Assembly (NCBI GenBank): GCA_002455655.1
Contig: DKLF01000104.1
Span: 1-28,359, forward strand
Source: Oscillibacter sp. UBA6647
Lineage (GTDB): Bacteria; Bacillota; Clostridia; Oscillospirales; Oscillospiraceae
Length of the DNA: 28,359 nucleotides
Reading direction: 5' to 3'
The notes beneath the pieces are model-generated. The model was not told where the DNA came from. It ran no database searches and saw only the letters and a program-made list of their open reading frames with translations. Position numbers and translations under genes: made by a program. The first letter of the stretch is position 1, and the number at the start of each line of letters is the position of its first letter. Shown in pieces: positions 1-6,668 of the stretch.

Positions 1-197
1 TCAGGTGGGCGCATATTGCGGCCGCCTTTTTATTGTGCTCATTTTTCTGCCCTGAATTTTCTTGGATTTGGGGCTTGACTTTTGTTAGCAGGACTCCATT
101 CTTCTTATATCGGTAACCCCGGTTCCTCATGGAGCGGGGGCTGCCTTCCTGGCTGGGCCGGACTTCCGACCGGCCTCTTTGCGGGGAGGAGTGCGCG
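1..197. other. Left edge, no gene recognised
   Basis: No convincing gene lies in the first ~200 bases, and together with the terminator the gene-free stretch reaches 302. A minus-strand reading ending in TGA at 1-3 gives only a short basic peptide (MSTIKRRPQYAPT) with no ribosome site. A plus-strand 80-codon frame (82-324) runs through the terminator and is rejected. A small hairpin, GGCCGG (156-161) with CCGGCC (170-175), is followed by TCTTT and could be a weak plus-strand terminator for a gene outside the window. Confidence 0.4.
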
Positions 198-240
198 AAA
201 AAACGCCCGCGGAAAGCGTATTCATTTTCCGCGGGCGTTT
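198..240 (-). terminator. Rho-independent terminator of the tryptophanase-like gene
   Basis: A perfect 15-bp inverted repeat (201-215 with 226-240, 10-nt loop) reads on the minus strand as a GC-rich stem followed by six T. It begins about 60 bases past the stop codon of the lyase gene and is the expected end of the ridA-lyase transcript. Confidence 0.9.
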
Positions 241-302
241 CGCTCTTTACCCCTGCGCTCTTTCCACGCGGCGCAGGTTACGCAAAATTATGAGTTGGAG
301 AA

Positions 303-1949
303 TTATTTCTCCTCGTTGGAATAGGGCTCCAGGAAGGCATGGAAGTGACGCATGGGCAGGTTGTGCCCCCAGATGATGCGCATGTTGGGGATGCTCTCCC
401 GATCTTCATAAAGGGCCTTGACGGCGGCGATGACATAGTCCAGATGCTCCTGAGTCAGGCGGCTGCGGTCAATGGCGAACCGAACCACGTTGGCAAGCTC
501 GGCCTGCTGCTCCGGAGTCTTCAGATCATACTCCATGGAATAGTCACCCAGCTCAGAGACACGGATCCCGTAGCGGCGGATCAGCTCGAGGCTGAAGCCC
601 TCGCCGGCAAAAGCCTCATGGCCGCGCTTGCCGTCGAAAAATTCGTCCATGTTGATGTACACGGCATGACCGCCGGCGGGCAGCACCACGCCCTTGACTC
701 CGGCCTTGTAGAAGCCCTGCGCCAGATATTCGCACTGCTTCACGCGCTCATGCATATAGTTGAAGTCGCAGGACTCATATAGGCCCACAGCCAGCGCCAG
801 AATGTCGCGGCCGCTCATGCCGCCGTAAGAATCGTTGCCATAGCAGGAGATCTGCTTGACCTTCAGCAGCACGCCCACGTCGGTCTTGACGGTGCCGTTT
901 TCATTGAAGTCGGAGAAATTCTTCCAGAACAGCCCCTTGTCGCGGAAAGCCAGCATACCGCCCATGTTGGCGTGGCCGTCCTTCTTGGCGGACATGGTGA
1001 AAGCGTCGCAGTAGGAGAACATCTCGGTGGCAATCTCGGCGATGGACTTATCGGCGTAGCCGTCCTCGTTCATCTTGATGAAGTAGCAGTTTTCCGCCCA
1101 GCGGGCCACATCGAATACCAAGGGAATATCGTACTTGTGCGCAACCCGGTTAATCTCCTTGATATTGGCCATGGAAACGGGCTGGCCGCAGATGGGGTTA
1201 TTGGTGATGCAGGTAAAGATCAGGGGTACGTTTTCGGAACCCACGGCCTGAATCAACTGCTCCAGCTTGTCAATGTCCATGTTGCCCTTGAAGGGGTTCT
1301 TTGCATAGGCTCCGCCCTCGGGAGTCTGATAGAGCAGTTCTTTGTGATACAGATTCCGGGGCACGGAGCCCATCTGCTTGATGTTGCCCTCGGTGGTGTC
1401 GAAATGGCCGTTGGAGGGGATGGTAAAGACCTTTCCGGGATGCCGCTGGGCCAAAATTTTCTTAACAATTTCCATCAGCACAGACTCGGCTGCGCGACCC
1501 TGCTGGATGATAAAGCTGTTGGGCCGCTCCATCTGAGCGGCGCCGCCGTTGAACAGGCCGCCCTCGTACTCGCAGAGATAGACCTCATCCATCATCTTCT
1601 CCACGTCCCGGCAGTCGGTGCGAACCAGATCGACAATCTTCTTCCAGTTCTTCTCACCGCCACGCTCAAGAATGTCGCGGAAGGTATCCAGCAGAACGTA
1701 ATAGCCAGTGTTGCGGCCATAGGCCTCGTCACCCAGGAACAGGGACGCCCACTGCTGGTTGGTCATGGCGGTGGTGCCGGAGTCGGAAAGCATATCGACC
1801 GTCAGCATGCCGGAGGGGAAGGCGAACTCATTGTAGTGGGTGGCCTTCAGCGCACGCTCACGTTGCTCCAACGTCACATCGGGAACATCACGAACCGCGA
1901 AAGTAAAGTGATGAGGAGCGGGAACGTTCAGAGAATATTTGTTAGACAT
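303..1949 (-). CDS. tnaA: Tryptophanase / tyrosine phenol-lyase family PLP lyase
   Basis: This is a PLP-dependent beta-eliminating lyase of fold type I, cytosolic, expected to split an aromatic amino acid into aromatic ring, pyruvate and ammonia. Visible family marks are GDEAY (73-77, general-acid tyrosine), ITNNPICGQPVS (248-259), FDVARWAEN (279-287, PLP-contacting Asp and Arg), SAKKD (320-324, Schiff-base Lys most likely K323), and R495 aligned with the carboxylate-binding Arg of E. coli TnaA. H535 in RHFHAF aligns with TnaA His463, which favours tryptophan over tyrosine, but substrate is inferred only. At 548 residues it is ~75 longer than E. coli TnaA; most of the excess is an insert near residues 96-144. 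The ATG has GGAGGT at 1958-1963. There is no tnaC leader or tnaB permease. It probably follows ridA in one transcript. Confidence 0.8.
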   Translation of the reverse strand: MSNKYSLNVPAPHHFTFAVRDVPDVTLEQRERALKATHYNEFAFPSGMLTVDMLSDSGTTAMTNQQWASLFLGDEAYGRNTGYYVLLDTFRDILERGGEKNWKKIVDLVRTDCRDVEKMMDEVYLCEYEGGLFNGGAAQMERPNSFIIQQGRAAESVLMEIVKKILAQRHPGKVFTIPSNGHFDTTEGNIKQMGSVPRNLYHKELLYQTPEGGAYAKNPFKGNMDIDKLEQLIQAVGSENVPLIFTCITNNPICGQPVSMANIKEINRVAHKYDIPLVFDVARWAENCYFIKMNEDGYADKSIAEIATEMFSYCDAFTMSAKKDGHANMGGMLAFRDKGLFWKNFSDFNENGTVKTDVGVLLKVKQISCYGNDSYGGMSGRDILALAVGLYESCDFNYMHERVKQCEYLAQGFYKAGVKGVVLPAGGHAVYINMDEFFDGKRGHEAFAGEGFSLELIRRYGIRVSELGDYSMEYDLKTPEQQAELANVVRFAIDRSRLTQEHLDYVIAAVKALYEDRESIPNMRIIWGHNLPMRHFHAFLEPYSNEEK

Positions 1950-1973
1950 AGTGCTTTACCTCCATAATTTTTC

Positions 1974-1986
1974 GGCGCAGTGCGCC
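1974..1986. other. Short hairpin between ridA and the lyase gene
   Basis: GGCGC (1974-1978), a 3-nt loop, and GCGCC (1982-1986) form a small stem about 10 bases upstream of the lyase ribosome site on the minus-strand transcript. Only an A-rich stretch follows in that direction, so it is not a standard terminator. It might be a processing or translation-control stem. The rest of 1950-2101 holds nothing I recognise. Confidence 0.35.
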
Positions 1987-2101
1987 TTGTTATGGATACT
2001 CCGGTCGTCAAAACACAGGGGTCCCAAGCCCTGCTTTTCGCCTGGCGGACAGTATCTTCCTAAGAAAGATGCAGGAACATAACAGGAAAGCGGGAATATC
2101 C

Positions 2102-2479
2102 TTACAGGACCGCGATGACTTCGATTTCTACCAACGCGTCCTTGGGAAGACGAGCGACTTCAATTGCAGAGCGGGCAGGAAATCCGCTTTCGGTGAAAAA
2201 GGTGGCGTACACCTCGTTCATGGCGCCAAAGTCATCCATGTTTTTCAGGAACACGGTGGTCTTGATAATGTGGTCCATGCCGGTGCCGGCTTCCTCTAAA
2301 ATAGCCTTGACATTGGTCAATGACTGCCGGGTCTGGGCCTGGACACCCTCGGGAAACACGCCCGTGGCGGGGTCAATGGGCAGCTGCCCGGAGGTGATGA
2401 CCAGTCCGCCCGCCTGCACGGCTTGAGAGTAAGGCCCGATGGCCGCAGGGGCCTTGGTTGTACTAACAATCGCTTTCAT
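2102..2479 (-). CDS. ridA: RidA family enamine/imine deaminase
   Basis: This is a full-length 125-residue RidA (YjgF/YER057c/UK114) protein, the usual family size. RidA hydrolyses reactive enamine/imine intermediates such as 2-aminoacrylate, released by PLP enzymes, to 2-oxo acids and ammonia. Signature stretches are IGPYSQAV (18-25), ITSGQLPIDP (29-38) and the C-terminal RSAIEVARLPKDALVEIE, which carries the substrate-carboxylate Arg. The start ATG has a strong AAGGAGGA at 2486-2493. It is the first gene after an extended -10 promoter, and the beta-eliminating lyase lies 152 bases downstream on the same strand. The pairing makes sense because the lyase chemistry passes through aminoacrylate. 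The linked job is inference. Confidence 0.95.
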   Translation of the reverse strand: MKAIVSTTKAPAAIGPYSQAVQAGGLVITSGQLPIDPATGVFPEGVQAQTRQSLTNVKAILEEAGTGMDHIIKTTVFLKNMDDFGAMNEVYATFFTESGFPARSAIEVARLPKDALVEIEVIAVL

Positions 2480-2507
2480 TGGGAATCCTCCTTCGCTTTG
2501 TAATAAA

Positions 2508-2535
2508 ATTTTATCACTCTTAAAAATTTTGTCAA
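2508..2535 (-). promoter_or_regulatory. Promoter of ridA-lyase operon
   Basis: On the minus strand TTGACA (2530-2535), a 16-bp spacer, and TAAAAT (2508-2513) preceded by TGA (2514-2516) give a perfect -35 and an extended -10. The start of ridA lies about 30 bases downstream. Confidence 0.8.
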
Positions 2536-2663
2536 TTAAAATATCGTTAATTTATCATATTTGTCTGATTAAACATTTTTATTTTTAAAATATTGTTCAA
2601 TACTTATAAATTATGTTCTAAAGTGCAAATTTATTATTATTATAGTTAGGATGATTTTTTATT
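2536..2663. other. AT-rich intergenic regulatory region
   Basis: This stretch between the two divergent promoters is almost entirely A and T, while flanking genes are clearly GC-rich. No gene is present. It is the natural place for operator sites of the adjacent YheO-like regulator and for UP elements, but no clear palindrome could be identified by eye. Confidence 0.5.
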
Positions 2664-2692
2664 TTGACAAAAAAGTGACGAACATATATAAT
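2664..2692 (+). promoter_or_regulatory. Consensus promoter of the YheO-like regulator
   Basis: TTGACA (2664-2669), exactly 17 bases, then TATAAT (2687-2692): both hexamers match the SigA consensus perfectly. Transcription should start near 2699, leaving a ~35-base leader with GAGGTGA at 2724-2730 before the ATG. Confidence 0.9.
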
Positions 2693-2734
2693 GAAGATAA
2701 AGATCACAGCAAAAATATGAACTGAGGTGAGTGC

Positions 2735-3442
2735 ATGCCCGAGATCCCCAACCCCCTTCTCCTGCCGTATGTGAAACTCACGGAGTTCCTCGGGCGCGCC
2801 CTAGGCTCGTCCTACGAGGTTGCTCTCCACGATTTGACAAATAAAGAACGCTCGATTATTGCCATCGCCAACAATCACATCAGCGGGCGGGAGATCGGCG
2901 CTCCCCTGACCAACATCGCCTTGAGTATTTTAAAGGACAAGAGCTACGAAACCTCGGACTACCGCCTGAATTACTACGGGGTCGCCATCAACGGCAAGAC
3001 TTTGCGGTCCAACACGCTGTTCATCAAGGACAACGGCCGGCTGATCGGTATGCTCTGCATTAACTTTGACGACAGCCAGTTCCGGGCTGTCAGCAGCCAG
3101 ATAATGGGCCTGTGCCACCCCGACTTTTTTGTGGAGGACTTTGTTTCTCAGTTTGGCCCCGGGGCAGTGCCAGCCGAGCAGCGGATGCCTGAAAAATTCG
3201 GCAATTCCGCGGAAGCTGTGGCAGCCGACGCCGTCAGCGGCGAGCTGGAGCTGCTGGGGGTGACGGCAGAGCGGCTGACCTCCAACGAACGTCTGCAAAT
3301 TCTCACCAAGCTGGAGTCCGACGGTATCTTCTTGCTCAAGGGTGCGGTAAAAGACGTGGCCGAAGGGCTTTGCTGTTCTCAGGCCAGCATTTACCGCTAT
3401 CTGTCCCAGATCAGAAACAGTAAACACGCCGAGATGCGATAA
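2735..3442 (+). CDS. YheO-like PAS / helix-turn-helix transcriptional regulator
   Basis: This 235-residue DNA-binding regulator has an N-terminal YheO-type PAS-like domain (about residues 8-120, with KGxxLRS-like and 'GMLCINFDDS' segments) and a C-terminal HTH of the HTH_22 type (about 175-230). The HTH contains the diagnostic 'GIFLLKGAVKDVAEGL' and 'SIYRYLSQIR'. The two are separated by a variable linker. Characterised relatives such as E. coli/Salmonella DauR control amino-acid catabolic genes. It is divergent from ridA and the lyase, so it is the obvious candidate regulator of that operon, sensing an amino acid or related metabolite. That role is inference. Ribosome site GAGGTGA lies 4 bases before the ATG. 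A hairpin terminator follows. Confidence 0.88.
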   Translation: MPEIPNPLLLPYVKLTEFLGRALGSSYEVALHDLTNKERSIIAIANNHISGREIGAPLTNIALSILKDKSYETSDYRLNYYGVAINGKTLRSNTLFIKDNGRLIGMLCINFDDSQFRAVSSQIMGLCHPDFFVEDFVSQFGPGAVPAEQRMPEKFGNSAEAVAADAVSGELELLGVTAERLTSNERLQILTKLESDGIFLLKGAVKDVAEGLCCSQASIYRYLSQIRNSKHAEMR

Positions 3443-3469
3443 CGCGCCCGGCATACGCTTTTGAAAGGC

Positions 3470-3490
3470 GGGCGGATACGCCCTCTTTTT
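3470..3490 (+). terminator. Terminator of the YheO-like regulator
   Basis: GGGCG (3470-3474), loop GATA, CGCCC (3479-3483), then TCTTTTT. The left arm can instead pair with CGCCCG at 3445-3450 (as CGGGCG, 3469-3474), giving a mutually exclusive longer-loop hairpin. The T tract ends 19 bases before the acetyltransferase start codon. Confidence 0.6.
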
Positions 3491-3509
3491 CATGAAGAGG
3501 AGGTTTCCC

Positions 3510-4283
3510 ATGCTTGTGCCACTGACTGCGCCCACCCAGATTCCCGCGTTTTCCACGGCCTGTTCTCATGAGCACGTCTTTGGCTCCCGGGCGCTGACCG
3601 CTCTTCGGGCTTATGGGCTGGGAGATGTCCGCGCCCGCTTTTACCTGTGCGTGGAAGACGGCTTACCCGCCGCTGCGCTGTACCTATCCGGCGGCGTGCT
3701 GTCAGTCTCCGCCGACGGCCGGGCTAACCCCGGAGAAATCGCAGCCTTGGTGCGGGCGGAGCACGTGGGAGAAATCGACGCAGACTGGCCGTTGACCGAC
3801 GCGCTTCAGCGCCTGTTGGGCGGCACAACAGACAGCTCGTATTTCATGGTGTACCGGGGCGGACCCCCGCGAGAGAGATTCCCCGGTCTTGTTCCCGGTG
3901 AGCTTCGGACGGTGTTCAGTATCCTCCAGCAAAGCCACGAATACTATCGCCAGCACCTCCAGTATGAAGACTGGTCCGCCGATCTGCGCCTGCGCCTGTC
4001 CATGGGACTCGCGGAGGTGTGGCAGTTGGAGGTTGACGGTCGGCCTGTCGGCACAGGGAGCATCGCCTCCGAGGACGACGAATGCGGTGTCATCGCGGCA
4101 GTGGCGGTGGTTCCGGAGTTTCGCCACCGGGGTTTGGGCGGCTGCATCAGCCGCTTTCTGACAGGTCGTATTCAGGAAAAAGGAAAAACGCCTCGCCTGA
4201 TCTCCGGCTACAACGACGTGGCGGAGCTGTATCGTCGGGTGGGCTTTGAAACCTGCGGTCGCTGGGGCGAGCTATACCTCTAA
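3510..4283 (+). CDS. GNAT family N-acetyltransferase
   Basis: This is a 257-residue acetyl-CoA-dependent N-acetyltransferase of the GNAT fold. The C-terminal half (about 130-257) carries the acetyl-CoA binding motif A, 'VAVVPEFRHRGLGG' (198-211), followed by the helix 'CISRFLTGRI'. It ends with 'YNDVAELYRRVGFETCG', a typical GNAT tail with Tyr/Asn near the leaving-group site. The N-terminal ~125 residues are a degenerate second lobe of the kind seen in two-domain GNATs. Substrate unknown. An in-frame ATG at 3492 exists, but AGAGGAGG at 3496-3503 is correctly spaced only for the ATG at 3510, so that start is chosen. It sits alone between two terminators and so probably is its own unit or weak read-through from the regulator. 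Confidence 0.88.
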   Translation: MLVPLTAPTQIPAFSTACSHEHVFGSRALTALRAYGLGDVRARFYLCVEDGLPAAALYLSGGVLSVSADGRANPGEIAALVRAEHVGEIDADWPLTDALQRLLGGTTDSSYFMVYRGGPPRERFPGLVPGELRTVFSILQQSHEYYRQHLQYEDWSADLRLRLSMGLAEVWQLEVDGRPVGTGSIASEDDECGVIAAVAVVPEFRHRGLGGCISRFLTGRIQEKGKTPRLISGYNDVAELYRRVGFETCGRWGELYL

Positions 4284-4293
4284 TTCATCATGA

Positions 4294-4342
4294 AAGCGGA
4301 AAGGACAGAGGATATTCCTCCGTCCTTTCCGCTTGGTTTTTT
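4294..4342 (+). terminator. Terminator of the GNAT gene
   Basis: A long stem pairs 4294-4306 with 4322-4334, plus an inner GAGGA/TCCTC (4308-4312, 4316-4320) with a 3-nt loop and one mismatch. It is followed by GG and six T (4337-4342). Confidence 0.92.
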
Positions 4343-4392
4343 ATTCAGTTCAAAAAGTATGCTGCCGTCCCCTTCCCCTCACTCTCACCACG

Positions 4393-4427
4393 GAAGAAAA
4401 CAAAGACCCGACTGTGTGCACCGTCGG
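4393..4427 (-). terminator. Possible weak terminator after the DUF6320 gene
   Basis: On the minus strand CCGAC and GTCGG (4423-4427 with 4408-4412) can pair across a 10-nt loop and are followed by a T-rich stretch (complement of 4393-4406). The stem is only 5 bp, so this is tentative. The rest of 4343-4436 holds nothing recognisable. Confidence 0.3.
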
Positions 4428-4436
4428 ACAACAGCC

Positions 4437-5141
4437 CTAAAAGTGAAATCTCCGCCGCGCTTCCTCCCGCAGGGACGGCACGCGCCGCACCACCACCAGC
4501 GGAATAGAAAGACCCACGCAGGCCGCCAAAACCACCAGTGACCAGCCCGGGGACCACAGGTCATGCAGATACAGGTCTGTGCAGGCCTCAACGCCCACGC
4601 AGAAAAGCCCCGCGGCCCCAAGGCACAGCATGGCGGTGGTCAGCATGGAGTGGCCCCGGCGCAAAAGCCAGCTCAGGGCGCACACCACCGCCGCCGCCAC
4701 TGCCAAAAGCGGCACCCCAAGGCCCCAAAACCATTCCCAGCCGTCCAGCGCCAAAGCGATCAGGGCCACATAGACCGCCACCGCGCCCACGTCCGCGGTG
4801 AGCCGCACCCAGAGAGGGACCCAGCGGTTTACAAGCAGCGGCAGCACCAGCCAGACCCACAGCATCGCCGCCGCGCCCACCACAAACAAATACCACTGGT
4901 GTTCCGGCTTCAGCGCCAGATTCAACAGTGCACAGCACACGCTGACCGACGCCAGCATAGACGTGAGCAGCAGAGCCGCCGTCCGTTTTGAAACCGGAGC
5001 CACCTCTGCCCGCCGGGCAGGAAAAAAGGGCGGATGCTCCGCTGCCGGATCAGCGCCGGGGTCGTGCACCTCCGTGCCGCACAAAGGGCAGTCCTTCACA
5101 TCGGCGCTCAGCTCCACGCCGCAGTGTACGCAATATGGCAT
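4437..5141 (-). CDS. Zinc-ribbon, multi-spanning membrane protein (DUF6320-like)
   Basis: This 234-residue protein begins with a CxxC...CxxC zinc ribbon (Cys4, Cys7, Cys18, Cys21) and a short polar linker (about 25-50). About six hydrophobic helices follow between residues 55 and 220, then a basic tail. The architecture matches the DUF6320 family as I remember it, a family often found beside condensation-type acetyltransferases. I cannot confirm this by search. The gene starts 2 bases after the stop of the acetyltransferase, with GGAGGACG inside the end of that gene, so the two are translationally linked and probably act together. The membrane part could recruit the acetyltransferase or its lipid-like substrate to the membrane. 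Biochemical function unknown. Confidence 0.75.
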   Translation of the reverse strand: MPYCVHCGVELSADVKDCPLCGTEVHDPGADPAAEHPPFFPARRAEVAPVSKRTAALLLTSMLASVSVCCALLNLALKPEHQWYLFVVGAAAMLWVWLVLPLLVNRWVPLWVRLTADVGAVAVYVALIALALDGWEWFWGLGVPLLAVAAAVVCALSWLLRRGHSMLTTAMLCLGAAGLFCVGVEACTDLYLHDLWSPGWSLVVLAACVGLSIPLVVVRRVPSLREEARRRFHF

Positions 5142-5143
5142 GT

Positions 5144-6436
5144 TTACGTCCTCCTTTCGGGGTTTGAGCGGTTGCTCTCAATGCGCACAGGCAACCCCTC
5201 CCGCAACAGAAAGCGAAAAAAGTCCCGCTCCGTCTCCGCGTCCGCCTGTGTCCCCGCCACAGTGATTTCCATGATGTTGCCAAAGCTGACGGAGGCCACA
5301 TGTGGCCGGGGAACGGTGGCCTGCCCCAGCACCACCTCCATGTGGTGAATGTGGGGCCGCATGGCCTCCGGCATGGGGATCGCGCCGGGATTTGTAAACG
5401 TGGCGGAATAGGGGCGCACCCCCCGGGTTCGATAATGATAGGCCACAACTGAGTTTTTTACCACACGGGGCAGCAGCTGCAACGCCGTGTTGGACTGATA
5501 GCGGACGTTGCGGGTAATCTGCGCCCGCATCTCCTGCGGCGAAATGTGGAGCCGCATATAGTGGCGCACCTGCGCCGCCACCTCCGCAAGACTGTACTCC
5601 CCCAGCGCCGGGTCAAACCCTGGCTGAACCGTGACCAGAAAATTCCGCAGAGTTTCCGACGGAAACCAGGGCCGCAGATTCACAGGCACCGCCAGCGTCA
5701 CAGGCAGCATCTTGTGATAGTTCTCCCTCCGCTGTTTTTCCGCCAGCACCAGAAGAAGCACCGCTGCCAGATACTCCGTCACCGACACGCCGTAGCTCCG
5801 GGCTTTCTCCAGAAGCTTGTCCAGCGGCACAAAGCCCATGGTGACATGAAACGTATAAAACGGCTCCGCCTGCCCCAGATTTTGATAGGCTTTCTGAATC
5901 AGCGGCAGCCTGCGGGCAGCGGGACCCACATAGCGGGCATAGGCGTCCTCCAGCTCCTCGGGCCTGGGCGGTTCATTTAAATCCAGGATTCCCTCTTCCA
6001 CAGGAACAAACACACCGGTTTGGCGCAGATATTCCGCCAAAAGCGTCTTAAAAAAGGTAATCGCGCCCGCGCCGTCCGACAGGGCGTGAAACGCCTCAAA
6101 GGAAATGCGGTTTTGATAGCGGTAAAACCGGATCAGCCACCCCGCGTCCTCATGAAACCGAAAGGGCTGACAGGGGTCCGCCACATCCTCCTTCAAAAAA
6201 GGACCGGGGGCGGTGTTTGGCTCGAAATAGTACCAGAATACGCCCCGGCGAATCCGCACCGCAAAGCCGGGAAACCGGGGCAGCACCGCGTCGATGGCCT
6301 TTTGCAGCGCGGCGGGATCCACCGGTTCGGTCATCACGGCGGAAAACCGATAGACGGCGGAATACTCCTCCCGCTGAAGCGCGGAGTACAGCACGCCCGC
6401 GTTGTCCAGCTTGTACCATTGCTTTTTTGTCGCCAT
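5144..6436 (-). CDS. Condensation-domain / alcohol acetyltransferase-like protein
   Basis: This 430-residue protein is of the CoA-dependent acyltransferase superfamily (condensation domain, PapA, alcohol acetyltransferase). The active-site motif HxxxDG is present as HALSDG (117-122), with the second-half features 'VNLRPWFPSETLRNF' and 'ATFTNPGAI' resembling the DFGWG-side strand region of that fold. It should transfer an acyl group from a thioester to a hydroxyl or amine; the acceptor cannot be told. An ATG at 6463 also exists, but AAGGAGGGA precedes the ATG at 6436 with good spacing, so that start is used. The DUF6320 membrane gene follows 2 bases downstream. A divergent hydrolase sits upstream across a shared promoter region with an inverted repeat. 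Confidence 0.82.
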   Translation of the reverse strand: MATKKQWYKLDNAGVLYSALQREEYSAVYRFSAVMTEPVDPAALQKAIDAVLPRFPGFAVRIRRGVFWYYFEPNTAPGPFLKEDVADPCQPFRFHEDAGWLIRFYRYQNRISFEAFHALSDGAGAITFFKTLLAEYLRQTGVFVPVEEGILDLNEPPRPEELEDAYARYVGPAARRLPLIQKAYQNLGQAEPFYTFHVTMGFVPLDKLLEKARSYGVSVTEYLAAVLLLVLAEKQRRENYHKMLPVTLAVPVNLRPWFPSETLRNFLVTVQPGFDPALGEYSLAEVAAQVRHYMRLHISPQEMRAQITRNVRYQSNTALQLLPRVVKNSVVAYHYRTRGVRPYSATFTNPGAIPMPEAMRPHIHHMEVVLGQATVPRPHVASVSFGNIMEITVAGTQADAETERDFFRFLLREGLPVRIESNRSNPERRT

Positions 6437-6512
6437 GGCGGCTCCCTCCTTCTTTAGTTCCATTTGCGCCTCCGTCCGGACCGCTTTCGCTTTCCCTGCC
6501 GGGATGGCAAAC

Positions 6513-6551
6513 GCGGCGGCTTATCTGAATAATTGTATCATGAGCCGCCGC
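6513..6551. repeat. Inverted repeat over the acetyltransferase promoter
   Basis: GCGGCGGCT (6513-6521) and AGCCGCCGC (6543-6551) form a perfect 9-bp inverted repeat around a 21-base AT-rich centre. The centre holds the -10 element of the minus-strand promoter. Half-site centres are 30 bp apart, about three helical turns, as expected for an operator bound on one face. It could instead form a hairpin, though transcription probably starts inside it. Confidence 0.55.
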
Positions 6552-6560
6552 CCACCGCAA
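6532..6560 (-). promoter_or_regulatory. Promoter of the acetyltransferase-DUF6320 operon
   Basis: Minus strand: TTGCGG (6555-6560), 17 bp, TACAAT (6532-6537), preceded by TGA, an extended -10. The leader is about 90 bases long. Confidence 0.65.
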
Positions 6561-6610
6561 GAACGCATTGACCCGCCGCCCGAATTTCCCCGGAATAAAC
6601 GGAAAAAAGC

Positions 6611-6639
6611 GTGTCATTTGGGGAAAACTATGCTATCAT
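6611..6639 (+). promoter_or_regulatory. Promoter of the alpha/beta hydrolase
   Basis: GTGTCA (6611-6616), 17 bp, TATCAT (6634-6639) with an extended TGC at 6631-6633. The expected start is near 6646, leaving a short leader that contains AAGGAGG at 6655-6661. Confidence 0.7.
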
Positions 6640-6668
6640 GATGCCATCATTGAAAAGGAGGGCGCATC

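Noticed and set aside
82..324. 80-codon plus-strand frame at the left edge
   Set aside because: It runs through a strong terminator and into the end of the lyase gene, with no ribosome site.
972..1967. 331-codon plus-strand frame antisense to the lyase gene
   Set aside because: No recognisable domain, no ribosome site, lies wholly opposite a gene with clear catalytic motifs.
3492..3509. ATG at 3492 as start of the GNAT gene
   Set aside because: It overlaps its own ribosome site; AGAGGAGG serves the ATG at 3510.
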